Assembly: GCA_030640395.1 (NCBI GenBank) | Contig: DAOWJK010000034.1 | Span: 1-13,329 of the forward strand | Origin: Nanobdellota archaeon | GTDB lineage: Archaea > Nanobdellota > Nanobdellia > Pacearchaeales > GW2011-AR1 | Direction of reading: 5' to 3' | DNA length: 13,329 nucleotides | Part shown: piece by piece, positions 6,067 through 11,592 of the stretch | How positions within the stretch are numbered: position 1 is the stretch's first letter | Layout: the number at the start of each line of letters is the position of its first letter | Position numbers and translations under genes: made by a program | The notes under the pieces: generated by a model | Database searches by the model: none | What the model was told of the DNA's origin: nothing | Seen by the model: the letters and a program-made list of their open reading frames with translations, nothing else

Positions 6067-6246
6067 ATGAATCAAAAATTTATTTGTAGACAATGTAAAG
6101 AAGAAAAACAAGAAGACCCAAGAACATTATTGAAAGAAGATAAAAGCGGGTTTATGTTATTACTTACTCCTTTATGTGAAAATTGTTTGGAGGAATTACA
6201 ATCCCGTTCTATTGAGGAGTTATTTCCTTTTGAGAAGAAAGATTAA
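6067..6246 (+). CDS. Small CxxC zinc-ribbon-like protein, 59 aa
   Basis: A short gene starting one base after the stop of the Cys-repeat gene. The protein is 59 residues with two CxxC knuckles, C7-x2-C10 (FICRQCKE) and C37-x2-C40 (PLCENCLE), separated by 26 residues including a hydrophobic patch (GFMLLLTP). This spacing suggests one zinc ribbon. The C-terminus is acidic and helical. No signal peptide is present, so it is cytoplasmic, unlike its neighbour. No family is recognised; support is the tight spacing and the intact motif pair. Confidence 0.65.
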   Translation: MNQKFICRQCKEEKQEDPRTLLKEDKSGFMLLLTPLCENCLEELQSRSIEELFPFEKKD

Positions 6247-6304
6247 TCACCTCCAACCACTTATTATAATTTGTGAAGATAGTGTTAGATTTTTATACAA
6301 AAAT

Positions 6305-6526
6305 TTATTTTTTCTTCTTAAACAAATACGCAATACTTACAATTAGTGCAGATAGGAAAATATACCCAACTACTTCTCCCAAAACAAATTCAGGCATATT
6401 GTTTAAATCATAAATTAGATTATAGATAGTCCTATTAGATACTTTTACAAAGAGAAATAAAATTAATGCTAATAAATATAAAAACTTATTAGAGAATAAT
6501 CTTTTTAGAAATATATTAATCTTCAT
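6305..6526 (-). CDS. Small two-helix membrane protein, unknown
   Basis: A 73-residue protein with a basic N-terminus (MKINIFLKRLFSNK), a first membrane span at about 15-29 (FLYLLALILFLFVKV) and a second at about 50-67 (EVVGYIFLSALIVSIAYLF), ending in KKKK. Both charged ends are likely cytoplasmic. Its start overlaps the end of the upstream gene by 11 nt in another frame, which argues that both are genuine and translated together. No family is recognised. Confidence 0.65.
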   Translation of the reverse strand: MKINIFLKRLFSNKFLYLLALILFLFVKVSNRTIYNLIYDLNNMPEFVLGEVVGYIFLSALIVSIAYLFKKKK

Positions 6527-6734
6527 CTTCTCTTTTTATATCGTCTATAATTCTATTTATAATCTCTCCCCCAAAATAACCTACTAAAAACCCTCCAATA
6601 ATAAGCATTTCTTGTTTAAGTAAAAAATACTCTTTTATTTCATGTCCCTCTTTTTGGGCGTATCTCTCTCTCAATTTTAGTGCTTTTTCTTTACTTACCT
6701 CATAATGTTTATTTCCTATTATAACTTCTACCAT
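6516..6734 (-). CDS. Small protein with one hydrophobic segment, unknown
   Basis: A 72-residue protein. The first half is soluble and charged (VEVIIGNKHYEVSKEKALKL, then RERYAQKEGHEIKEY). A hydrophobic Gly-rich stretch at about 43-57 (EMLIIGGFLVGYFGGE) may be a short membrane helix, followed by a charged tail. It overlaps the next gene by 11 nt and begins 35 nt after the 3' end of tRNA-Pro, so all three may share one transcript. The pairing with another small membrane protein suggests a two-part system, but no known family is recognised. Confidence 0.65.
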   Translation of the reverse strand: MVEVIIGNKHYEVSKEKALKLRERYAQKEGHEIKEYFLLKQEMLIIGGFLVGYFGGEIINRIIDDIKREDED

Positions 6735-6769
6735 TTTAATCTTTCTTGATTATTAATTTAAATTTTAAT

Positions 6770-6841
6770 GGGGATACGCAGATTTGAACTGCGGTCGCCA
6801 AGTCCCAAACCTGGAAGGATACCAAACTACCCCATATCCCC
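6770..6841 (-). tRNA. tRNA-Pro (anticodon UGG)
   Basis: A 72-nt cloverleaf on the minus strand. The acceptor stem is GGGGATA/TATCCCC. The D stem GGGT pairs with ATCC. The anticodon stem CCAGG/CTTGG encloses the loop TTTGGGA, giving anticodon TGG (proline). The variable loop is 4 nt, and the T arm is CGCAG-TTCAAAT-CTGCG. All stems pair with only wobble exceptions and there is no intron. The 3' CCA is not encoded, so it must be added after transcription. A TATA-like ACTTTATTAAAG lies about 30-40 nt upstream. Confidence 0.95.
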
Positions 6842-7009
6842 ATAAATTTAATTGATTGGATATCTTTAATAAAGTTTCTGATTTTATTTTTTGGCGAGTT
6901 TCCAGATTTTATTAAAATGTTTGGAATTAACTAAAAAAACATACATCAAAAATCTGATAAGAAATTATGTTAAGGTTATTATAAAATATGTTAAGAGTAA
7001 CAATTAATT

Positions 7010-7681
7010 TTATTTCTTCTTAGCTTCTTTTTTAGGTTCTTCTTTTTTCTCTTCTTCTGGCTTTTCTTCTTTTGCTTTTTCTTCTTTTTTCTCAGCTTCA
7101 GCTTCTTTTTCTTTTTCTTCCTGCTTAATTATTTTCTCCTGCTCGTCCTTGATTTTTGCAAAATAGTCATCTAATTCTTTTTTCTTTTCTTCAGAAGTTT
7201 CTGTTTTTTCTTGTTGAATTTCTTTATCATATTTTCCTTCATCTATTTCCTGCTCAACTTCAACAGCAGATTTGCTCTCAACTAAAACACCCAAACTCAC
7301 GCAGCTTCCGACCACAGTTTTAACTGCTGCCTTTAAATCTTTGCAGAGTAAATTTGGCAGTTTTGTTTTTGCGACAGAGATTATCTGTTCTATAGATGCA
7401 TTTGCTGTCTGTGTTTTTTTCTGCATGCCTGAGCCTTTTTCAATTCCAAGTTCTTTTTTAATTAATTCTGAAACTGGCGGGGAAAACACACTAACCTCAA
7501 ACTCTTTTGTTGAAGCATCCACATCCAGCTCAACAGGAACTTTTAATCCCTTGAAATCTTTTGTTGCTTCATTTACTTTTTGAATAACCTGATTCACATT
7601 CATCCCCATTGGTCCAATCTTCTGACTAAGTGCCGGTCCTGGTGTCATGTTTCCGCCTTCAACTAAAAGTTTAATTATCAT
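7010..7681 (-). CDS. rpl11: 50S ribosomal protein uL11 with long charged C-terminal tail
   Basis: uL11 binds the GTPase-associated centre of 23S rRNA with the L10/L12 stalk. The N-terminal domain begins MIIKLLVEGGNMTPGPALSQ and continues with KIGPMGMNVNQVIQKVNEAT, the family signature. The C-terminal RNA-binding domain covers about residues 72-142 (KTQTANASIEQIISVAK, then LCKDLKAAVKTVVGSCVSLG). Archaeal L11 normally ends near residue 160. Here a tail of about 70 residues made almost only of Glu, Lys, Ala and Gln follows (about 150-223). It is the last gene of the ftsZ-secE-spt5-rpl11 series; rpl1, rpl10 and rpl12 do not follow. Copy C of the leader element lies immediately upstream. Confidence 0.95.
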   Translation of the reverse strand: MIIKLLVEGGNMTPGPALSQKIGPMGMNVNQVIQKVNEATKDFKGLKVPVELDVDASTKEFEVSVFSPPVSELIKKELGIEKGSGMQKKTQTANASIEQIISVAKTKLPNLLCKDLKAAVKTVVGSCVSLGVLVESKSAVEVEQEIDEGKYDKEIQQEKTETSEEKKKELDDYFAKIKDEQEKIIKQEEKEKEAEAEKKEEKAKEEKPEEEKKEEPKKEAKKK

Positions 7682-7685
7682 TACA

Positions 7686-7774
7686 AAAAAACCTAAGCGG
7701 TTTTTTGGGATTTCCCTTCCTGTTCAGGTAAGCGATTTCTTTAAGAGCCTCCGATGGAAATCGCGTAGGGAAAA
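7686..7774 (-). repeat. Leader hairpin element, copy C (between spt5 and rpl11)
   Basis: Plus-strand coordinates. The start-proximal hairpin is AAAAAACC (7686-7693), loop TAAGC, GGTTTTTT (7699-7706), ending 5 nt before the rpl11 start codon. The core stem is GCGATTTC (7732-7739) and GAAATCGC (7757-7764) with a 17-nt loop. It is extended by a second stem, TTTCCCT (7711-7717) with AGGGAAA (7767-7773), unique to this copy. The spacer between spt5 and rpl11 is only 125 nt, so the element fills most of it. Blocks CTAAGCGGTT and CCCTTCCTGTTC match copy D. Confidence 0.85.
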
Positions 7775-7806
7775 TATTCCTTAATTTAATTGTTTTGAGT
7801 TTCATT

Positions 7807-8259
7807 TCATTCATCTTCGTCTTCCTCTCGTCTGATAACTTTTACATTATCTAATTTAATTGTAACTGGCAACGGGACAACTGCTCCGAGCAAGCTCACG
7901 ACAACTTCTTCTTTTTGCTTGTCTATTCTCATGACTTTTGCTTTTTCTTTTTTAAAAGGTTCTGAAATTATTTCCACTATGTCTCCTTCTTCAATTGAAA
8001 CAGAAACTACCGAGGGTTCAATCATGTTTTTTATTTCCTCGTAGCTGATTGTTTTTCCGATGATACCTTTTACATAAGGCAGGTTGAACACAGCTTCTTC
8101 TGCTGAATCCCTGTCTTCTGCTTCCAGGAGAATATAACCCCTTAAACCATGGGGTCGCGACACTGAAAATACATTTATGTTTTTCTTCGCGATTCTGTCA
8201 GCAATCATGTCAACTGCTCTTTCTTCTTTGTTTGTTGTTACTTTTATAATAAAAATCAT
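7807..8259 (-). CDS. spt5: Transcription elongation factor Spt5 (archaeal NusG)
   Basis: Spt5 clamps archaeal RNA polymerase together with Spt4 for processive elongation. The preferred product starts at the ATG at 8259 (MIFIIKVTTNKEERAV) and is 150 residues; an in-frame GTG at 8283 would add eight residues unlike the family. The NGN domain occupies about residues 1-82, with the typical SVSRPHGLRGYILLEAED and the PYVKGII segment. The KOW domain occupies about residues 92-142 (SIEEGDIVEIISEPFKKEKA, then KVMRIDKQKEEVVV). The acidic end EEDEDE is usual. AAGGAG at 8275-8280 is a possible ribosome-binding site. It follows secE, as in most archaea. Confidence 0.95.
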   Translation of the reverse strand: MIFIIKVTTNKEERAVDMIADRIAKKNINVFSVSRPHGLRGYILLEAEDRDSAEEAVFNLPYVKGIIGKTISYEEIKNMIEPSVVSVSIEEGDIVEIISEPFKKEKAKVMRIDKQKEEVVVSLLGAVVPLPVTIKLDNVKVIRREEDEDE

Positions 8260-8334
8260 TTTGTTCCAACTACTCCTTAACACTTAATTATTAAAGAATA
8301 ATAATATTACTTAAAAGTTTGTATTTAAAAAGTT

Positions 8335-8514
8335 TTACTTTATGAACATTTTCATAATTATTGAAATTAAAAAACCAATAACTCCTAATGCTAAAATTCC
8401 GAGGGCAGAAACTTTGGCAATTGTTTCAAATTCTTTTTTGGTTGGTTTTTTCAAAACATGCCAGACTCTTTTGCATTTTAAAAAAAATGATTTTGTTGAG
8501 GCTGCGAATTTCAT
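8335..8514 (-). CDS. secE: Preprotein translocase subunit SecE (Sec61 gamma)
   Basis: A 59-residue protein read from an ATG at 8514. It has the Sec61-gamma layout: an amphipathic N-terminal half, MKFAASTKSFFLKCKRVWHV, then the conserved LKKPTKKEFETIAKVSALGI with the KPT/KPS and EF residues, and one membrane helix (about residues 37-55, ALGILALGVIGFLISIIMK). SecE is the essential small subunit that braces SecY in the translocon. Position directly before spt5 is the standard archaeal arrangement. The gene is easy to miss because of its size. Confidence 0.93.
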   Translation of the reverse strand: MKFAASTKSFFLKCKRVWHVLKKPTKKEFETIAKVSALGILALGVIGFLISIIMKMFIK

Positions 8515-8552
8515 AAAAGAAAAAAGTGCAGGGGGTTTTTAAAATTATTTAA

Positions 8553-8801
8553 TTACCAATATTGATCTGTATTCATAGATGAAATATAATTGAATATCTC
8601 TCTGATTTTTGGGACGTACTTTTTTTTCTCTTCAAAATCCATTTTTTCAAACACCTTTTCATCATTAACCAATTCCATATATCTTCTTGTATTAATTAAG
8701 AAGTCTTTGAGAAAGCCATCTTTTGCAGCTCTTTCTAAATTTTTCAGAGTAGATTTTAATTCTTCTTCTTTTCCTTTCTTTATTAGGTTATAATCTACCA
8801 T
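8553..8801 (-). CDS. Hypothetical helical protein between ftsZ and secE, 82 aa
   Basis: The ATG at 8801 is one base beyond the ftsZ stop codon; a TTG three codons upstream lies inside ftsZ and is less likely. The 82-residue product is highly charged and probably all-helical (LKSTLKNLERAAKDGFLKDF, then EKVFEKMDFEEKKKYVPKIR). No membrane segment, cysteine or motif is present. The tight coupling to ftsZ suggests co-translation and perhaps a division-related role, but I do not recognise the family. Confidence 0.7.
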   Translation of the reverse strand: MVDYNLIKKGKEEELKSTLKNLERAAKDGFLKDFLINTRRYMELVNDEKVFEKMDFEEKKKYVPKIREIFNYISSMNTDQYW

Positions 8802-8802
8802 C

Positions 8803-9903
8803 TTATTCAAAAAACTCTATCCCAAGTTCGTCCTCTATTTCCTTGTGCTTGATGCTTTCTATTGATTCTCCATGCCCGAGGATTTGCGAGCTTTTTACTC
8901 CTGTTACAATTAATAAAACCCTGATTGATTTTTCCATGTCTTCTGAGATTTGCGCACCCCAGATTAATTTTGCGTCAGGGCTTAATTTTTCCCCTATTGT
9001 CTCTATAATTAATTTGCACTCATCCAGGCTCATTTCCGGACCTCCGATAATATTCACTAAAGCGCCGGTTGCATCTGAGATGTCCACATCTAAAAGAGGG
9101 TTGTCAGTTGCTTTTTCCACTGCTTCTATTGCTCTGTGCTGGGTGTCTGACTCTCCCATGCCGATTAACGAGACTCCTCCGTTGAACATTACTTCTTTTA
9201 TGTCTGCGAAATCCAGGTTCACCAAACCAGAAGTTGTCACCAACTCTGTTGTTCCCTTGACTGCGTTTGTTAAAATCTCGTCGGCAATTTTAAATGCCGT
9301 GTGCAAAGGCAGGTCAGGTGCTAATTCCAGTAGTTTGTCGTTGGGAATTACAATTAATGTGTCTACTGTTGCTTCCATTCTTTCCAGGCCCTCCATTGCG
9401 TTTTCAATTCTTTTTCTTCCCTCAATTGTGAATGGCAGTGTGACAACACCGATTGTCAAGGCGCCTTGTTTTTTTGCGAGTGCAGCCACTACCGGCGCAG
9501 CACCAGTTCCTGTTCCGCCGCCTAAACCGCAAGTTATGAAAATCATGTCGCTCCCTGCAATTTTTTTCTTGATTTCAGATTCAGATTCTTTTGCTGCTTC
9601 CTGCCCCACCTTAGGGTTGCTTCCTGCTCCGAGCCCCATAGTCAGTTCTTTCCCAATGAGAATTTTCTTGTCTGCATTAACATATAACAAATCCTGAGCA
9701 TCTGTATTAATTGCAATTAGTTCTCCTCCTCTGATTCCGATTTCCTTCATCCTGCTCAGGGAATTTCCTCCTCCGCCTCCAATACCAATAACCTTAATCT
9801 TGGCTGATTGCTTTTTCAAAAGTTCTGCAAGCTCCTGGTCAATCTCTCTTAATTCCTGGGACAAGCCAGACATAGAATTTTCCTCTTGATAAATTTCTTC
9901 CAT
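8803..9903 (-). CDS. ftsZ: Cell-division GTPase FtsZ (FtsZ1-like)
   Basis: FtsZ polymerises with GTP into the division ring. The 366-residue protein has a charged N-terminal extension of about 34 residues, then KIKVIGIGGGGGNSLSRM (nucleotide contact), INTDAQDL (65-72), and the tubulin signature GGGTGTG (128-134). T7-loop residues NLDFADIK (229-236) carry the two catalytic aspartates at 231 and 234. The C-terminal activation domain continues to about 337. The tail ends in EIEDELGIEFFE, which resembles the terminal peptide of archaeal FtsZ1 that binds SepF. Length is typical. It heads the ftsZ-(82 aa)-secE-spt5-rpl11 series, and copy D of the leader element ends 4 nt before its ATG. Its membrane anchor SepF is also in this window. 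Confidence 0.97.
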   Translation of the reverse strand: MEEIYQEENSMSGLSQELREIDQELAELLKKQSAKIKVIGIGGGGGNSLSRMKEIGIRGGELIAINTDAQDLLYVNADKKILIGKELTMGLGAGSNPKVGQEAAKESESEIKKKIAGSDMIFITCGLGGGTGTGAAPVVAALAKKQGALTIGVVTLPFTIEGRKRIENAMEGLERMEATVDTLIVIPNDKLLELAPDLPLHTAFKIADEILTNAVKGTTELVTTSGLVNLDFADIKEVMFNGGVSLIGMGESDTQHRAIEAVEKATDNPLLDVDISDATGALVNIIGGPEMSLDECKLIIETIGEKLSPDAKLIWGAQISEDMEKSIRVLLIVTGVKSSQILGHGESIESIKHKEIEDELGIEFFE

Positions 9904-9906
9904 AGC

Positions 9907-9990
9907 AAAAGAACCTAAGCGGTTCTTTGGAATCTCCCTTCCTGTTCCTGTGAAGCGATTTCTCTATTGCAATCCGATGGAAATCGCATA
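9907..9990 (-). repeat. Leader hairpin element, copy D (before ftsZ)
   Basis: Plus-strand coordinates. The start-proximal hairpin is AAAGAACC (9908-9915), loop TAAGC, GGTTCTTT (9921-9928). Compared with copy C it has a compensated A-T to G-C change at one stem pair with the same 5-nt loop. The core stem is GCGATTTC (9955-9962) and GAAATCGC (9980-9987), again with a 17-nt loop. It lies between the ftsZ TATA box (10046-10054) and the ATG, so it should be transcribed within a leader of about 120 nt. Confidence 0.85.
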
Positions 9991-10045
9991 GAATGAAAAA
10001 TTCCTAAATTTATTTTAGTTTTCATTCAGAAAAAAAGCAGTGAGA

Positions 10046-10054
10046 GTTTATAAG
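10046..10054 (-). promoter_or_regulatory. Probable TATA box of ftsZ
   Basis: The minus strand reads CTTATAAAC. A start about 25 nt downstream would be near 10,024, leaving about 120 nt of leader that contains copy D. No better box lies closer to the ATG. Confidence 0.5.
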
Positions 10055-10078
10055 AATTGTTGTGATTTTCAGTTATCT

Positions 10079-10086
10079 TTTTATAT
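10079..10086 (+). promoter_or_regulatory. TATA box of the 10107 gene
   Basis: TTTATATA lies 21-28 nt before the ATG at 10107. This supports that start over the in-frame upstream ATG at 10062. Confidence 0.6.
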
Positions 10087-10106
10087 ACTTATTTCTAATA
10101 AAAAGT

Positions 10107-10718
10107 ATGGACAAGAAAAGAGTGCTTGGAATTTTGCTTTTTGTTTTTTCATTAATTATTTTGTTTTGGGAAAATAATTTTGTAATAACAGGAAAGGTGG
10201 TTGGAGAAAGTTTTTCATTTTCGTTTGTGAATCTTTTAGGTTTAATTTTATTGATAAGTTCTTTTATTCTTTTAATATCAGGCAAAAAAACTTTAGATTA
10301 TCTTGTGATTCCAGGAGGAGAAGATGACTGGAAAAAGCCAAGATTAGATAGGGCGTTGGAAGAGAAGAAAAGCGGAAGAAAAATAAAAAAAATGTATTGG
10401 CTCAAGGGAAAAGACAGCGAGGAAGATATTTTGCTTTTAGGAGAAATAGCAAAACCTGGCGATAGAATTGCATTTGATACTTTTCCAATTCATTATAGAG
10501 AGTATAAAAAGTTAATCAAGAAAGCCCAGAGAGATGGAAAATTCCCTCTAGAAGTGAAAACAGAAAATCTGGCGACAGAGCAAGGACCAAAAGAATGGAT
10601 TTATGGAACACTTGGATTATTAGAAGAAACTTTCAAAAGAAGAAAATTAGATTACAAGAAAAATCGAAATGAAAAATATCTTGGGAAATTAAAAAAATTG
10701 GTTCATAAGTTTATTTGA
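10107..10718 (+). CDS. Two-helix membrane protein, possibly YdcF/DUF218-like
   Basis: The 203-residue product starts at MDKKRVLGILLFVFSLIILF, chosen over an upstream ATG (10062) because the TATA box lies between them. Membrane spans are about residues 6-20 and 42-58. The remaining soluble domain begins LDYLVIPGGEDDWKKPRLDRALE, where PGG and a following Arg recall the opening of the YdcF/SanA (DUF218) fold. The later ILLLGEIAKPGDRIAFDTFP and WIYGTLGLLEETFKRR could be the middle and end of that fold. The match is weak, and the typical acidic and Thr residues of the family are not clearly present. The gene is divergent from ftsZ and convergent with the 10846 gene. Confidence 0.7.
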   Translation: MDKKRVLGILLFVFSLIILFWENNFVITGKVVGESFSFSFVNLLGLILLISSFILLISGKKTLDYLVIPGGEDDWKKPRLDRALEEKKSGRKIKKMYWLKGKDSEEDILLLGEIAKPGDRIAFDTFPIHYREYKKLIKKAQRDGKFPLEVKTENLATEQGPKEWIYGTLGLLEETFKRRKLDYKKNRNEKYLGKLKKLVHKFI

Positions 10719-10845
10719 TATTCTTCAATTATTTCTTTTTTCCAGAAAATAGGACTTTATATTTGAAGCATCTCTTGTATTAAACTCTTCTAGGACTTTT
10801 CGTTCAAAAACACAATAATATTTAAAACATCTAAGAAGATTTTTA

Positions 10846-11193
10846 TTATTCAATTTTTATTACATATTTACCATCCGTTTCTAAGGGAAGAGTTAAGGAG
10901 TTGTCTCTAGAATTTTTTATAATAAAAGGACGATATTGATAATTCTTCAAAATGCTTTTCATCATATCTTTTAATGTATCTTGGCTTTCTTCCATTTCAT
11001 ATTCTATGACATCTTCAAAGTCTCCACCTTTAGGATTATCATGCATCCTTTTTGTTTTTTCTAATATTTCTTCAATCCCTGCTCTTTCATATGAGAAGTA
11101 TTCATCTATATCATTATACTTTATATCAAATTTGGAGGGCATTAAGCTTTTTTTAATCTGTTCATAATAAGACAAATAAACAAATCTCCTCAT
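10846..11193 (-). CDS. Hypothetical protein, 115 aa
   Basis: A soluble protein with a basic N-terminus (MRRFVYLSYYEQIKKSLMPS), a central acidic helical section (GGDFEDVIEYEMEESQDTLK) and a short strand-like C-terminus. No recognised domain. The start at 11193 is preceded at once by AAGGAG, an unusually close Shine-Dalgarno match, while most neighbours are leaderless. A TATA-like tract lies at 11261-11272, leaving about 45 nt of leader. It is the last archaeal-type gene before the composition change. Confidence 0.55.
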   Translation of the reverse strand: MRRFVYLSYYEQIKKSLMPSKFDIKYNDIDEYFSYERAGIEEILEKTKRMHDNPKGGDFEDVIEYEMEESQDTLKDMMKSILKNYQYRPFIIKNSRDNSLTLPLETDGKYVIKIE

Positions 11194-11260
11194 CTCTCCT
11201 TCATCATTATGTAAAGAAAACCCTTTTATTGTCTTTTTTTTAGAAAAATAGAGATTTTAA

Positions 11261-11272
11261 TATAATATAAAC
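11261..11272 (-). promoter_or_regulatory. Candidate TATA box, last archaeal-type signal
   Basis: On the minus strand GTTTATATTATA precedes the 11193 gene by about 70 nt. It marks the rightmost point where the sequence still looks archaeal. Confidence 0.4.
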
Positions 11273-11274
11273 AT

Positions 11275-11436
11275 TTTTACCGTCATAACGGCATAAAATC
11301 AAGCTAATTAACGTCTCGGAATTTGTATCCCACCGCGGCGGGAAAAATAGTGATATTTCGTCGAGGTCTGAGCTTCTGTCTCGTGTGATGAAATAATGGA
11401 ATGGTTTAATATTGGAAAGTCAAAATCATTAAGGGG
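11275..11436. other. Junction between archaeal and bacterial-type sequence
   Basis: Together with the flanking remnant this makes a gene-poor stretch of about 400 bp (11194-11589). Composition changes from AT-rich to much more GC-balanced within a few tens of bases after 11275. It contains short inverted repeats, CCGT-CATA-ACGG (11280-11291) and a near-palindrome around CCGCGG (about 11331-11342), but no supported gene. The exact breakpoint cannot be placed by eye. Confidence 0.6.
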
Positions 11437-11592
11437 TCAGGTCTGCTCTTGACTCAATGCGAGTTCGGAGCTTAGTTGCTCAATACGTTTTCTAAGTCTT
11501 TGATTCTTGGTATCTCATTTCTTGTCCTCTCTATTATCGTGCAGACAGTACTGTAGCTGCTTATGCCATATTCCGTTCTGTATATTTTACTA
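11437..11592 (-). pseudogene. Frameshifted C-terminal remnant of a REP-type (Y1) transposase
   Basis: Two overlapping minus frames together give a recognisable protein tail. One reads EYGISSYSTVCTIIERTRNE (from 11573 and onward) and ends at a TAA at 11472-11474. The other runs from 11514 as KNQRLRKRIEQLSSELALSQ, then EQT and a stop at 11437-11439. The order Y-G-I-x-S-Y-S-x-V, then an Arg-rich helix, then SQ.QT matches the DnaA-C-like helix-turn-helix tail often fused to REP-associated Y1 transposases in Desulfobacterota. A one-base frameshift lies between about 11474 and 11514, and the catalytic domain is missing, replaced directly by the kinase gene. The family call is from memory of the motif; the frameshift is seen in the sequence. 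Confidence 0.6.

Noticed and set aside
6842..7009. Spacer between rpl11 and tRNA-Pro with a repeated TATGTTAAG
   Set aside because: The two 9-bp matches are short and AT-rich and no stem or box motif supports an RNA gene; nothing beyond a weak tRNA promoter is seen.
8843..9697. Long plus-strand frame of 284 codons
   Set aside because: It is the antisense shadow of ftsZ, which has all of its GTPase motifs; the plus frame gives a Ser/Pro-rich peptide without family features.
4165..9990. Possibility that the repeated hairpins are a CRISPR array
   Set aside because: The copies are kilobases apart, differ in length and carry no regular spacers; no cas gene is present.
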